DNA from: a bacterium
Lineage (GTDB): Bacteria > Krumholzibacteriota > Krumholzibacteria > LZORAL124-64-63
NCBI GenBank assembly: GCA_021767885.1
Contig: JAASSM010000058.1
Span: 1 to 7,796 of the forward strand
DNA length: 7,796 bases
Direction of reading: 5' to 3'
The notes under the pieces were generated by a model. It saw only the letters and a list, made by a program, of their open reading frames with translations, did not search any database and was not told the origin of the DNA. Positions 1-7,796 of the stretch are shown piece after piece (the first letter of the stretch is position 1; each line of letters starts with the position of its first letter). A program made the position numbers and the translations under genes.

Positions 1-15
1 CCCGGCAGTGGCGCC

Positions 16-43
16 AACATAGCACAACCCGTTGCCGCGTAAA
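16..43 (-). promoter_or_regulatory. Candidate sigma70-type promoter reading out of the left edge
   Basis: On the minus strand TTTACG (38-43) is followed after 16 nt by TATGTT (16-21), which is preceded by TGC to give an extended -10 (TGnTATGTT). A TTGACT at 49-54 is also present but 27 nt from the -10, too far to be its -35. An 8-bp palindrome TGGCGCCA at 9-16 sits near the expected transcription start. The driven gene would lie beyond position 1. The 123 bases downstream of the purine permease otherwise hold no coding sequence I can support. Confidence 0.4.
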
Positions 44-123
44 GCGCGAGTCAACTGCTAGGAATTGTTATCGCCAGCGGCTTTCAACGTGGGCCGCCAG
101 GAACCGGCATGGTGAACACGGGT

Positions 124-1422
124 TCAGCCCACGGCCGTCAGCACGATGTCCAGCACCGCCAGGGTGCCGATCCCCCACATCACCGGGTGCACGCCACGCC
201 CGCGTCCCGCGGCCACCATGGCCACGACGTGGGCGACGAAACCGAAGGCCAGGCCGGTGCTGATGCTCGAGGTCAGCGGCATGAGGACGATGGTCAGGAA
301 GGCCGGGATCCCGCTCTCGAGCCGCGAGAAGTCGACGCGCGCCACGTTGCGGAACATGAAGACGCCCACGGTGATCAGCGCGGGCGCCGTGGCGAACGCC
401 GGCACGATGCTCACCAGCGGCGTGATCACCAGGGCGGCGAGGAACAGCACGCCCGTGGCCACGCTGGCCAGGCCCGTCCGCCCGCCCGCCGCGATGCCCG
501 CGCCCGATTCGATGTACGTGGTGGTGGTGCTCGTCCCCAGGAGTGCACCGATCACCGTGGCCGCGGCGTCGGCCTCGAGCACGCGGTCGATGCGCGCGAT
601 CTGGCCGTCCTCGCCGACCAGACCGGCCTCGTAGGAGCAGGCCACCACCGTGCCCACGGAATCGAAGAGGTCGACGAACATGAACGAGAAGATGGCGCCC
701 CACATGCCCAGCTGCAGCGCCGCCCCCAGGTCCATCTGCAGGGCGATGGGCGCCAGGCTCGGCGGTGGGCCCACGATCCTTCCGGGCAGGTCCACCTCGC
801 CGAGGAGGATGCCCAGTCCGGTGACCGCCACGATGCCGATGAGGATGGCGCCCCGGACCCGGCGGATCTCCAGGACCGCGATGAGCAGCAGGCCGGCCAG
901 GCCCAGGGCCACGGAGACGTCGAGACGGCCGAGCGCCACCAGGGTGGCGGGGTCGTCCACGATCAGGCCGAGGTTCCGGCAGCCGATGAAGGTGATGAAC
1001 AGCCCGATGCCCGCGGCGATGGCCAGGCGCAGCTCCCTGGGGATCGCGGCGATCACGTGGCGGCGCACCCCGGCGAGGGTGAGGACCCCGAAGACCACGC
1101 CGGAGACGAGGACCACGCCCAGGGCCGTCTGCCAGGTGACGCCCTCGCCGATGACCAGGGAATAGGCGAAGAAGGCGTTCAGGCCCATGCCCGGGGCCAT
1201 GGCGAAGGGCACGTTGGCCCACAGGCCCGCCAGCAGCGTGCCGATGGCGCTGGCGAGGATGGTGGCGGTGATCAGCGCGCCGCGATCCATGCCGGTATCG
1301 GCCAGGATGCCCGGATTGACGACGATGATGTAGGCCATGGTCAGGAACGTGGCCGAACCGGCGGCGAGTTCCCGGCTGACGGTGGTCCCGTGAGCGCGCA
1401 GCCTGAAGACCGCCTCGAGCAT
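124..1422 (-). CDS. NCS2-family purine permease, AzgA-like
   Basis: This 432-aa integral membrane protein is predicted to import purine bases (adenine, guanine or hypoxanthine) by proton symport across the inner membrane. Its N-terminus, with HGTT at 11-14 and FLTMAYIIVVNP at 26-37, is typical of the AzgA/PbuG/PurP branch of NCS2. Further signatures are APGMGLNAFF at 76-85, DLFDSVGT at 251-258 (substrate-site region of TM8) and ESGAGIAAGGRTGL at 305-318 (TM10). Length and hydrophobic pattern fit a full 14-segment member with no truncation. The ATG start gives the usual family N-terminus, and a GGAG at 1433-1436 lies 10 nt upstream, inside the tail of the preceding gene. Only 4 nt separate it from that gene's stop, so it is probably the last gene of the AlkP operon. 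The exact base transported cannot be told from sequence. Confidence in family and subfamily is high. Confidence 0.93.
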   Translation of the reverse strand: MLEAVFRLRAHGTTVSRELAAGSATFLTMAYIIVVNPGILADTGMDRGALITATILASAIGTLLAGLWANVPFAMAPGMGLNAFFAYSLVIGEGVTWQTALGVVLVSGVVFGVLTLAGVRRHVIAAIPRELRLAIAAGIGLFITFIGCRNLGLIVDDPATLVALGRLDVSVALGLAGLLLIAVLEIRRVRGAILIGIVAVTGLGILLGEVDLPGRIVGPPPSLAPIALQMDLGAALQLGMWGAIFSFMFVDLFDSVGTVVACSYEAGLVGEDGQIARIDRVLEADAAATVIGALLGTSTTTTYIESGAGIAAGGRTGLASVATGVLFLAALVITPLVSIVPAFATAPALITVGVFMFRNVARVDFSRLESGIPAFLTIVLMPLTSSISTGLAFGFVAHVVAMVAAGRGRGVHPVMWGIGTLAVLDIVLTAVG

Positions 1423-1426
1423 GCGG

Positions 1427-2284
1427 CTAGAGCTCCACTCGCAGGGGGCGTCGCAGCAGCAGACCGATCAGCAGCGAGAGGATGGTGAAGGCCAGCCACC
1501 AGGGCAGGGCCAGGCCGAGGATCCGGACCTCTCGGCCGGGTAGCGTGATGGCCAGCTGCCCGATGGGCTGGTCGGCGGGCAGGGGCTGGCCGGCGGGATC
1601 GCGCACGAGCTGGGCCAGGACGTTCCCGTGACGCGCGGCGGTCAGGGCGGCGAGACCGTCGGTGGCCACCGGGACCGGGAGCGCGAGCGTGACCGCGTCC
1701 GGTCCGGATCCCGCGTCGGCTGGCGGCGACCCGGCCGCTGGCTCCAGCCGCAACCCCAGGGCGTGCTGTCCGGGAGCCAGGGCCCGGACGCGCCAGACCA
1801 GCTCGCCGCGGGCGGCATCGTGCACGGGCCCCGCCTCCACGGCCAGCCCGCCGGTGGGCACCAGGACCGCCCGGGTCGCCGCCGGGACCACGGCCGAGAC
1901 CAGCGCCGCCTCGCCCACGTCCAGCGCCCGCCGCCCCAGACGCGCCTCCAGCTGCGGCAGGACCAGGAGCAGGGGCAGGGCCAGGGCCGCCAGCGCGGGG
2001 AGCGCCAGGACGAGGTAACGCAGGTTCGCGGCCACCACGCCGGCCTGGACGCGCAGGATCACCCGGAGGTCGTCCTGGTAGAGGGCGGCCTCCAGCAGGC
2101 GGCCCAGCAGCCGGCTGCGGGCGGCGGCCAGCCGCTGCTGCGGGGTGGCCCACCTGAAGATCAGCAGCGCCAGCACGGCGAAGAGCACCGAGGCGATCAC
2201 CAGCAGGACCGCTGGCGATCCGCTGGCCAGGGCGGCCAGCAGGTCGCCCAGCCGGGTGCAGAGATGGGCGAGTCCGGTCACCAC
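1427..2284 (-). CDS. Uncharacterised three-TM membrane protein, possibly YidC/EMC3-like
   Basis: I do not know a characterised homologue for this 285-aa protein. Hydrophobic segments lie at about 24-44, 92-110 and 258-277. Between TM1 and TM2 is an amphipathic, arginine-rich stretch (45-91) containing ALYQDDLRVILRVQ and ANLRYL. Residues 118-255 form a polar domain rich in short beta-like stretches, and the protein ends RRPLRVEL. The positive-inside rule puts the N-terminus outside, the basic stretch in the cytoplasm, the 118-255 domain in the periplasm and the C-terminus inside. A TM followed by a cytoplasmic basic helical hairpin and two more TMs recalls the YidC/Oxa1/EMC3 (DUF106) superfamily. 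That is inference from architecture only. From memory, proteins of this layout occur in Acidobacteria and Planctomycetes as hypothetical proteins. The start is GTG, with AGGA at 2292-2295 seven nt upstream and overlapping the stop codon of the 65-aa gene, which suggests coupled translation. A second GTG follows directly and could also serve. Confidence 0.85.
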   Translation of the reverse strand: MVTGLAHLCTRLGDLLAALASGSPAVLLVIASVLFAVLALLIFRWATPQQRLAAARSRLLGRLLEAALYQDDLRVILRVQAGVVAANLRYLVLALPALAALALPLLLVLPQLEARLGRRALDVGEAALVSAVVPAATRAVLVPTGGLAVEAGPVHDAARGELVWRVRALAPGQHALGLRLEPAAGSPPADAGSGPDAVTLALPVPVATDGLAALTAARHGNVLAQLVRDPAGQPLPADQPIGQLAITLPGREVRILGLALPWWLAFTILSLLIGLLLRRPLRVEL

Positions 2285-2294
2285 CGCGGCGTCC

Positions 2295-2492
2295 TCACGA
2301 GATGTAACCCAGGCCCTGCATGCGCCGGCGGATCTCCTCCTCGTCCGCCCCGCCCTGATCGAGGCGGTCGAGCTCGCGCTCCAGCACGTGGCCGACGAAC
2401 TCCTCCACCGACGCGTAGCCCGCCGCCCGGCTGACCCGCTCCGCGCGAGCGAGCAGGTCCCGGTCCAGCTTGATCTTCCCGCCTCCGAACAT
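2295..2492 (-). CDS. Small ribbon-helix-helix-like protein, 65 aa
   Basis: This short gene encodes a 65-aa acidic protein. Residues 6-10 (KIKLD) look like the beta strand of a ribbon-helix-helix domain, followed by helix A (about 11-23), a GYAS turn at 25-28 and helix B (28-43, SVEEFVGHVLERELDRL). This is the pattern of RHH DNA-binding proteins and ParD-type antitoxins. A charged helix follows and ends in MQGLGYIS. No toxin gene is adjacent: neighbours are AlkP-2 (20 nt upstream) and the three-TM protein (10 nt downstream). The frame stays open far upstream, antisense-free of stops because of high GC, but the ATG at 2492 is chosen because GGGAGGA lies 6 nt before it and because the upstream codons overlap the AlkP-2 gene. 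It could be a transcriptional regulator of the operon or a non-DNA-binding partner of the membrane proteins. Existence as a gene is likely; function is open. Confidence 0.82.
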   Translation of the reverse strand: MFGGGKIKLDRDLLARAERVSRAAGYASVEEFVGHVLERELDRLDQGGADEEEIRRRMQGLGYIS

Positions 2493-2512
2493 GCGTGGTC
2501 CTCCCGCGGCGC

Positions 2513-4494
2513 TCAGCGCGCCGCCGTCTCCGGGGTGAACAGGTCGCGGCCGGTCATCTCCGGCAGCGGCTCGCGGCCGAACAGGCGCAGGATGGTGGGG
2601 GCGAAATCGGCCAGGTTGGGATCGGTGCGGGCGATGGGCCGGGTGCTCAGCAGGATGCCGGGGACCTCGTCCGCGGCCTGACAGTGGTCGCCGCTCCACT
2701 TCTGCTCGTTGTCCACGAACACGCCCGGCGGCACCTCGCCCAGGGCCGACTCGTTGCTCCCCCGCCAGCCGCGGTGGTAGCCCAGGATGATGTCGGGGCC
2801 GGTGTGGGCCCAGTCGCCGTGGTAGACCTGATCCGCCCGGTAGGCGTACTTGATGGCCGCCGCCTGCAGGGTGGGGTCGCGCGTCGCCTCGAGCGCGGCC
2901 ACCAGCTCGCGCAGCAGCGACTCCTGCTCGGCCCCCGGCTCCACGATGCCGTGCGCCTCGCGGCCGCGCAGATTGAGGTACAGGCCGTTGATGCCGATGG
3001 CGTAGGCGCGCGTCCGCGACCAGTCGATCCCCTCGAGGTACTCCACCTCGCCCGGGGCCACGCCATCGCGCAGGGCGAGGTAGCCGTGCTCCCGCAGCCA
3101 GCTGTTGACGTGGAAGCTGCGCCGGTACGGCGCGAACCCGTGGTCGCTCATGACCATCACCAGGGTCTGCGGGCCCACCGTCTCGAGCACGCCGCCGAGG
3201 ACGGCATCGAGGGACTGGTAGATCTCCGGGATGCGTCCGTGGTGCTCGCCGGCGCAGGCCGCGTGCAGCGGCGACCGGGGATCGATGGCCCGCCACCACA
3301 TGTGGCAGTCCTGATCCGGGTAGTTGAAGTAGAAGAACAGGAACCCCCGGTCGCGGCGGGCGAACCGGGTCAGCTCGTGGGCGAGCTGCCGCTTGCGCTC
3401 GGCGAACACGAGGTCGCTCTGGGAGAGGTAGTCGGCATCGGTGAAGACGTCCTCCTCCAGCGCCTTGGTGTCGCAGGGCAGGCCCTGGGTGAAGAACGGG
3501 CCGAGCTCCCGGGCCAATTCGGCGGCGTAGCCGTCCGGCGTGGAGATGGGCATCTCCGGGGCGGCGGGATCGATCTGCACCGGCGTGACGTAGAGCCGCA
3601 GCCGGGGGGCGGCCTCCATGAGGTAGACCCGGGCCACGCCGCGCACGGATTTCAGCAGCGGCACCATGCCGAACTCCAGGGTCAGCCAGTCGCTCCACTC
3701 CCCCTCGCGCAGGAGCACGCGGTGCTCCCCCAGCTCCACCAGGGCGCTGCGGCCCTCGCGGTCCACGGCCACCGCGAGGGGCGCCGCGGCCGTCGGCGTA
3801 CCCTCGCGGTAGGGGTTGGCCGGACCGGAGACCACGGTCTCGGCGCGGCCATCCTCCAGGTAGACCGCCCGCAGCACGCCGCCGGTGAGGTCGCGCGGCG
3901 CCAGCGGATCATCGGTGACGTAGGTGTACAGCCCGTAGGTGCCCTGGATGTCGGGCGTGCCCATGCCGCTGAGCGTCCGGGCACCGGTGGGCACGGGGGG
4001 GAAGTTGGCCGGCACCTTGAAGACGGTCGCGTCCACGTCCTGCTCGTCCAGTAGCTGCCAGAAGGCCGTCCCCTTGCGCAGGTTGCGCACCTCGCCGCCA
4101 CCCCGCGGCACGCGCCAGGATCCCAGCTCCCAGAAGTCGGCCGGCCCCTTGGCCTCGCTCGTGGAGAGGTAGGGCAGCATGGTCGCCGGATCGCGGTGGA
4201 TGAAGTCGAAGATGCCGTGGCCGCCCGGATCGGTCCCGGTGATGAACGTGGACCAGGCCACCGGCGACTGGGGCGGGATGGCGGTGCCCAGCGGGAGCAG
4301 CTGCCCGCCGGCGGCGAGCACGTCATCGAAGTTCGGCATCAGGCCCTGTGCCCGGTACTCGGCCACCAGCTGGGGGTCCATGCCGTCGAAGCCCAGGACC
4401 ACCACCTTCTGGGCCGCGGCCGGACGCACGGCCGCAGCCGCCAGCAGCAGGATCAGCGCGGCGCGGGCGGCGCCGGGGTGTGCGTGTCGCCGGA

Positions 4495-4498
<4 letters not shown>
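2513..4498 (-). CDS. Secreted AlkP-superfamily phosphohydrolase (AlkP-2)
   Basis: This 661-aa protein belongs to the alkaline phosphatase superfamily, nucleotide pyrophosphatase/type I phosphodiesterase branch (Phosphodiest, COG3379-like), whose members hydrolyse phosphate mono- or diesters with two metal ions. Residues 1-29 form a Sec signal peptide ending in AAA before QKVVVLGFDGMD; no other membrane segment is seen, so a periplasmic location is expected. Metal and catalytic residues line up with NPP enzymes: D38 (FDGMD), S78 as nucleophile in QSPVAWSTFITGTDPGGHGI, D395 and H399 (DQDCH), D452 and H453 (SDHGF), and H605 (GDHC). The stretch from 100 to 390 is a large insertion, probably a substrate-selecting cap. 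DFAPTILRLFG at 631-641 is the usual C-terminal signature. The ATG at 4498 overlaps the AlkP-1 stop as ATGA; AAGGAG at 4510-4515 is 11 nt upstream. The open frame extends 31 codons further, but that would run inside AlkP-1 and hide the signal peptide. Substrate unknown. Confidence 0.9.
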
Positions 4499-6657
<2,159 letters not shown>

Positions 6658-6662
6658 GCGGA

Positions 6663-6669
6663 CTCCCCC
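6663..6669 (-). promoter_or_regulatory. Shine-Dalgarno site that sets the AlkP-1 start
   Basis: On the minus strand GGGGGAG lies 5 nt before the ATG at 6657. It favours that start over the in-frame ATG at 6735, which has only AGGA in front of it. The preceding bases (CCGCCGGGCGG) are self-complementary and abut the site, so some masking of the ribosome site in mRNA is possible but not shown. Confidence 0.6.
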
Positions 6670-6712
6670 GCCCGGCGGATCGCCCTGCGGGCACCGCGCC
6701 GGCGAGCGTTGC

Positions 6713-6733
6713 GATTGAAAACCGATTCCAATC
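6713..6733. promoter_or_regulatory. AT-rich 21-bp dyad upstream of the AlkP operon, candidate operator
   Basis: The plus strand reads GATTGAAA, a 5-bp spacer ACCGA, then TTCCAATC. The arms match at 7 of 8 positions. It is the most AT-rich spot in the gap between hldD and AlkP-1 and lies 55 nt before the AlkP-1 start. Symmetry and position suit a repressor-binding site or a promoter-proximal element. As RNA it could also form an 8-bp hairpin with one G-U pair. I cannot match it to a known regulator with certainty, and no convincing -35/-10 pair was found beside it. Confidence 0.35.
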
Positions 6734-6769
6734 ATGGTCGGTCCTGGCGGCCCGGTCCGCAAGCCGCAA

Positions 6770-6786
6770 TCCGTCGCTCCGACGGA
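6770..6786 (-). terminator. Hairpin just after hldD, possible weak terminator or processing stem
   Basis: Read on the minus strand, TCCGTCG-GAG-CGACGGA is a perfect 7-bp inverted repeat with a 3-nt loop, starting 5 nt after the hldD stop codon. No U-rich run follows, so it is not a classic intrinsic terminator. It may act in Rho-assisted termination, protect the hldD mRNA 3' end, or separate the expression of hldD from that of the AlkP genes. Confidence 0.4.
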
Positions 6787-6791
6787 GTGGA

Positions 6792-7769
6792 TCAGGCCCC
6801 GAGGTGGCGCCGGGGAACCAGGTGCGCGTTGACGTATTCCCCCACGGCCTCCCCCACCGGGGTGATGGGCACGTCGCAGCCCGCCCCGCGGAGCTTGTCC
6901 ATGCGGGCCTCGGTGAAGTACTGGTACTTGCCCCGCAGGTGCGCCGGCATGTCCACGTAGGTGATGTCCGGCTCGCGGCCGAGCGCCGCGAAGATGGCCC
7001 CGATCAGCGTGTTCCAGTCCGTGGCCTGGCCGGTGCCCACGTTGAAGACCCCGTTCACCGCCGGGCGGTCGAACAGCCAGAGCGTCATGGCGGCGGCGTC
7101 CTTGACGTAGACGAAGTCGCGCTGCTGCCCGCCGTCGGCGTACTCGGGCCGGTCGCTGCGGAAGAGCTTCACCGTGCCGGTGTCGCGGACCTGCTCGTAG
7201 CCCTTGCAGACCATGGAGCGCATGTCGCCCTTGTGCCACTCGTTGGGCCCGTAGACGTTGAAGTACTTGAGGCAGCAGATCTCCTCGAGCAGACCCTCCG
7301 CTCTCGCCCAGAGGTCGAAGTCGTGCTTGGACTTGCCGTAGAGGTTCAGAGGCTGCAGGTCCGACAGGCCGGCGTGGTCGTCGTCGTAGCCGCGGGACCC
7401 GTCGCCGTAGGTGGCAGCGCTGGAGGCCTGGATGAAGCGGGCTCCCTGGCCCCGGGCCGCGCGGCAGAGATCCTGGCTGTAGAGCACGTTGTTGGCGTGC
7501 AGGTACTCCCGGTCGGTCTCCGTGGTGGAGGAGCAGGCGCCCATGTGCAGGATGCCCCGCAGCTCGCCGGCGTAGCGGCCGGAGACGAGGTCGTCCCGGA
7601 AGCGCTCGTGGTCCTGGTAGCCGCGGTCGTAGCGCAGGGGCTCGAGGTTGGGCTCGCCCGCGTCCGAACGGTGGACGTCCACGGTGAGGATGTCGGTCTC
7701 GCCGCGCTGATTGAGCAGCCAGATCAGGGCCGACCCGATGAAGCCGGCCGCGCCGGTGACCACGATCAT
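6792..7769 (-). CDS. hldD: ADP-L-glycero-D-manno-heptose 6-epimerase
   Basis: This 325-aa cytoplasmic enzyme converts ADP-D-glycero-D-manno-heptose to the L-glycero form, the last step in making the heptose donor for the LPS inner core. It is an NADP-dependent extended short-chain dehydrogenase. The nucleotide motif TGAAGFIG is at 5-12. The family-specific block GACSSTTETD is at 78-87, the SSAATYGDG block at 116-124, and the catalytic Y144-xxx-K148 in LYGKSKHDFD. The HKG at 179-181 supplies the lysine equivalent to E. coli K178. RDFVYVKD (217-224) and KYQYFTEA (281-288) complete the match. Length is slightly above the E. coli enzyme (310 aa). The ATG is preceded by GAGGAGG at 7777-7783, 7 nt away, and overlaps the stop of an upstream gene as ATGA. 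It indicates a Gram-negative cell with heptose-containing LPS. Identification is firm. Confidence 0.96.
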   Translation of the reverse strand: MIVVTGAAGFIGSALIWLLNQRGETDILTVDVHRSDAGEPNLEPLRYDRGYQDHERFRDDLVSGRYAGELRGILHMGACSSTTETDREYLHANNVLYSQDLCRAARGQGARFIQASSAATYGDGSRGYDDDHAGLSDLQPLNLYGKSKHDFDLWARAEGLLEEICCLKYFNVYGPNEWHKGDMRSMVCKGYEQVRDTGTVKLFRSDRPEYADGGQQRDFVYVKDAAAMTLWLFDRPAVNGVFNVGTGQATDWNTLIGAIFAALGREPDITYVDMPAHLRGKYQYFTEARMDKLRGAGCDVPITPVGEAVGEYVNAHLVPRRHLGA

Positions 7770-7796
7770 TGCCGTGCCTCCTCGAGGAGCAGCTCG
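7766..7796 (-). CDS. C-terminal tail of an upstream gene (partial)
   Basis: Reading into the window on the minus strand, one frame gives ELLLEEARQ and a TGA that overlaps the hldD ATG as ATGA. The overlap type is the same as at the AlkP-1/AlkP-2 junction and the hldD ribosome site lies inside this frame, both typical of coupled operon genes. Nine residues are too few to identify the product. A heptose-pathway partner such as hldE would be a natural guess, but nothing here shows it. Confidence 0.45.
   Translation of the reverse strand, partial: ELLLEEARQ

Noticed and set aside
77..97. GCGGC...GCCGC inverted repeat after the permease as a terminator
   Set aside because: Only a 5-bp stem with an 11-nt loop and no following U-run; too weak to call in such GC-rich DNA.
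109..1488. Plus-strand open frame opposite the purine permease
   Set aside because: The translation is His/Asp/Gly/Arg-rich and without structure, while the minus strand encodes a full NCS2 transporter.
1341..2153. Second minus-strand frame overlapping the three-TM gene
   Set aside because: Pro/Ala/Gly/Arg-rich shadow; the other frame has coherent membrane segments, a ribosome site and proper operon spacing.
2295..2492. Toxin-antitoxin system
   Set aside because: The RHH-like fold suggests an antitoxin, but neither neighbour resembles a toxin: one is a large AlkP enzyme and the other a three-TM membrane protein.
2493..3698. Long upstream extension of the 65-aa gene
   Set aside because: It overlaps AlkP-2 in another frame and is Arg/Pro-rich; the ATG at 2492 has a good ribosome site and begins the only structured part.
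2495..4054. Plus-strand open frame opposite AlkP-2
   Set aside because: Antisense to a gene with clear family motifs; composition is that of a shadow frame, with no domain seen.
6658..7239. Upstream extension of the AlkP-1 frame, including an in-frame ATG at 6735
   Set aside because: The far extension runs antisense-frame inside hldD and is low complexity. The ATG at 6735 has a modest AGGA, but would put 26 unremarkable residues before the signal-like segment; the start at 6657 has a stronger ribosome site.
7778..7789. Perfect palindrome CTCCTCGAGGAG before hldD as an operator
   Set aside because: It is explained by the GAG/CTC codons of the upstream reading frame together with the hldD ribosome site.

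Overview
The window is strongly GC-rich and every gene supported here lies on the minus strand, so transcription runs from high to low coordinates. An ADP-heptose epimerase gene (LPS inner-core synthesis), Sec-type signal peptides and short or overlapping gene junctions point to a Gram-negative bacterium of a high-GC lineage. Gene content resembles what I recall from Acidobacteria, Planctomycetes, Deltaproteobacteria/Myxococcota and the Krumholzibacteriota/Eisenbacteria group, but the sequence alone does not fix the phylum.

Layout in transcription order: (1) the last nine codons of an unknown gene enter from the right edge and overlap the start of hldD by ATGA. (2) hldD, complete, 325 aa. (3) A 134-nt gap holds a perfect hairpin just after hldD and an AT-rich 21-bp dyad, and is the natural place for a promoter. 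(4) AlkP-1, a 720-aa membrane-anchored AlkP-superfamily hydrolase. (5) AlkP-2, a 661-aa paralogue with a cleavable-type signal peptide, overlapping AlkP-1 by ATGA. (6) A 65-aa ribbon-helix-helix-like protein. (7) A 285-aa protein with three membrane segments, an amphipathic basic segment and an extracytoplasmic domain. (8) A 432-aa NCS2 purine permease of the AzgA type. (9) About 120 non-coding bases with a candidate minus-strand promoter firing out of the left edge.

Genes 4 to 8 have junctions of -4, 20, 10 and 4 nt, so they very probably form one operon. Both AlkP proteins keep the full set of metal ligands of the nucleotide pyrophosphatase/phosphodiesterase fold and use serine at the nucleophile position. 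Predicted topology puts AlkP-2 in the periplasm but AlkP-1's catalytic domain on the cytoplasmic side, because a very basic linker follows its membrane segment. The pair, the small RHH-like protein and the three-TM protein look like an uncharacterised envelope-associated phosphohydrolase module. The substrate cannot be read from sequence. The purine permease at the end of the operon is compatible with nucleotide salvage but does not prove it.

No RNA genes, CRISPR arrays, insertion sequences, att sites or origins were seen.
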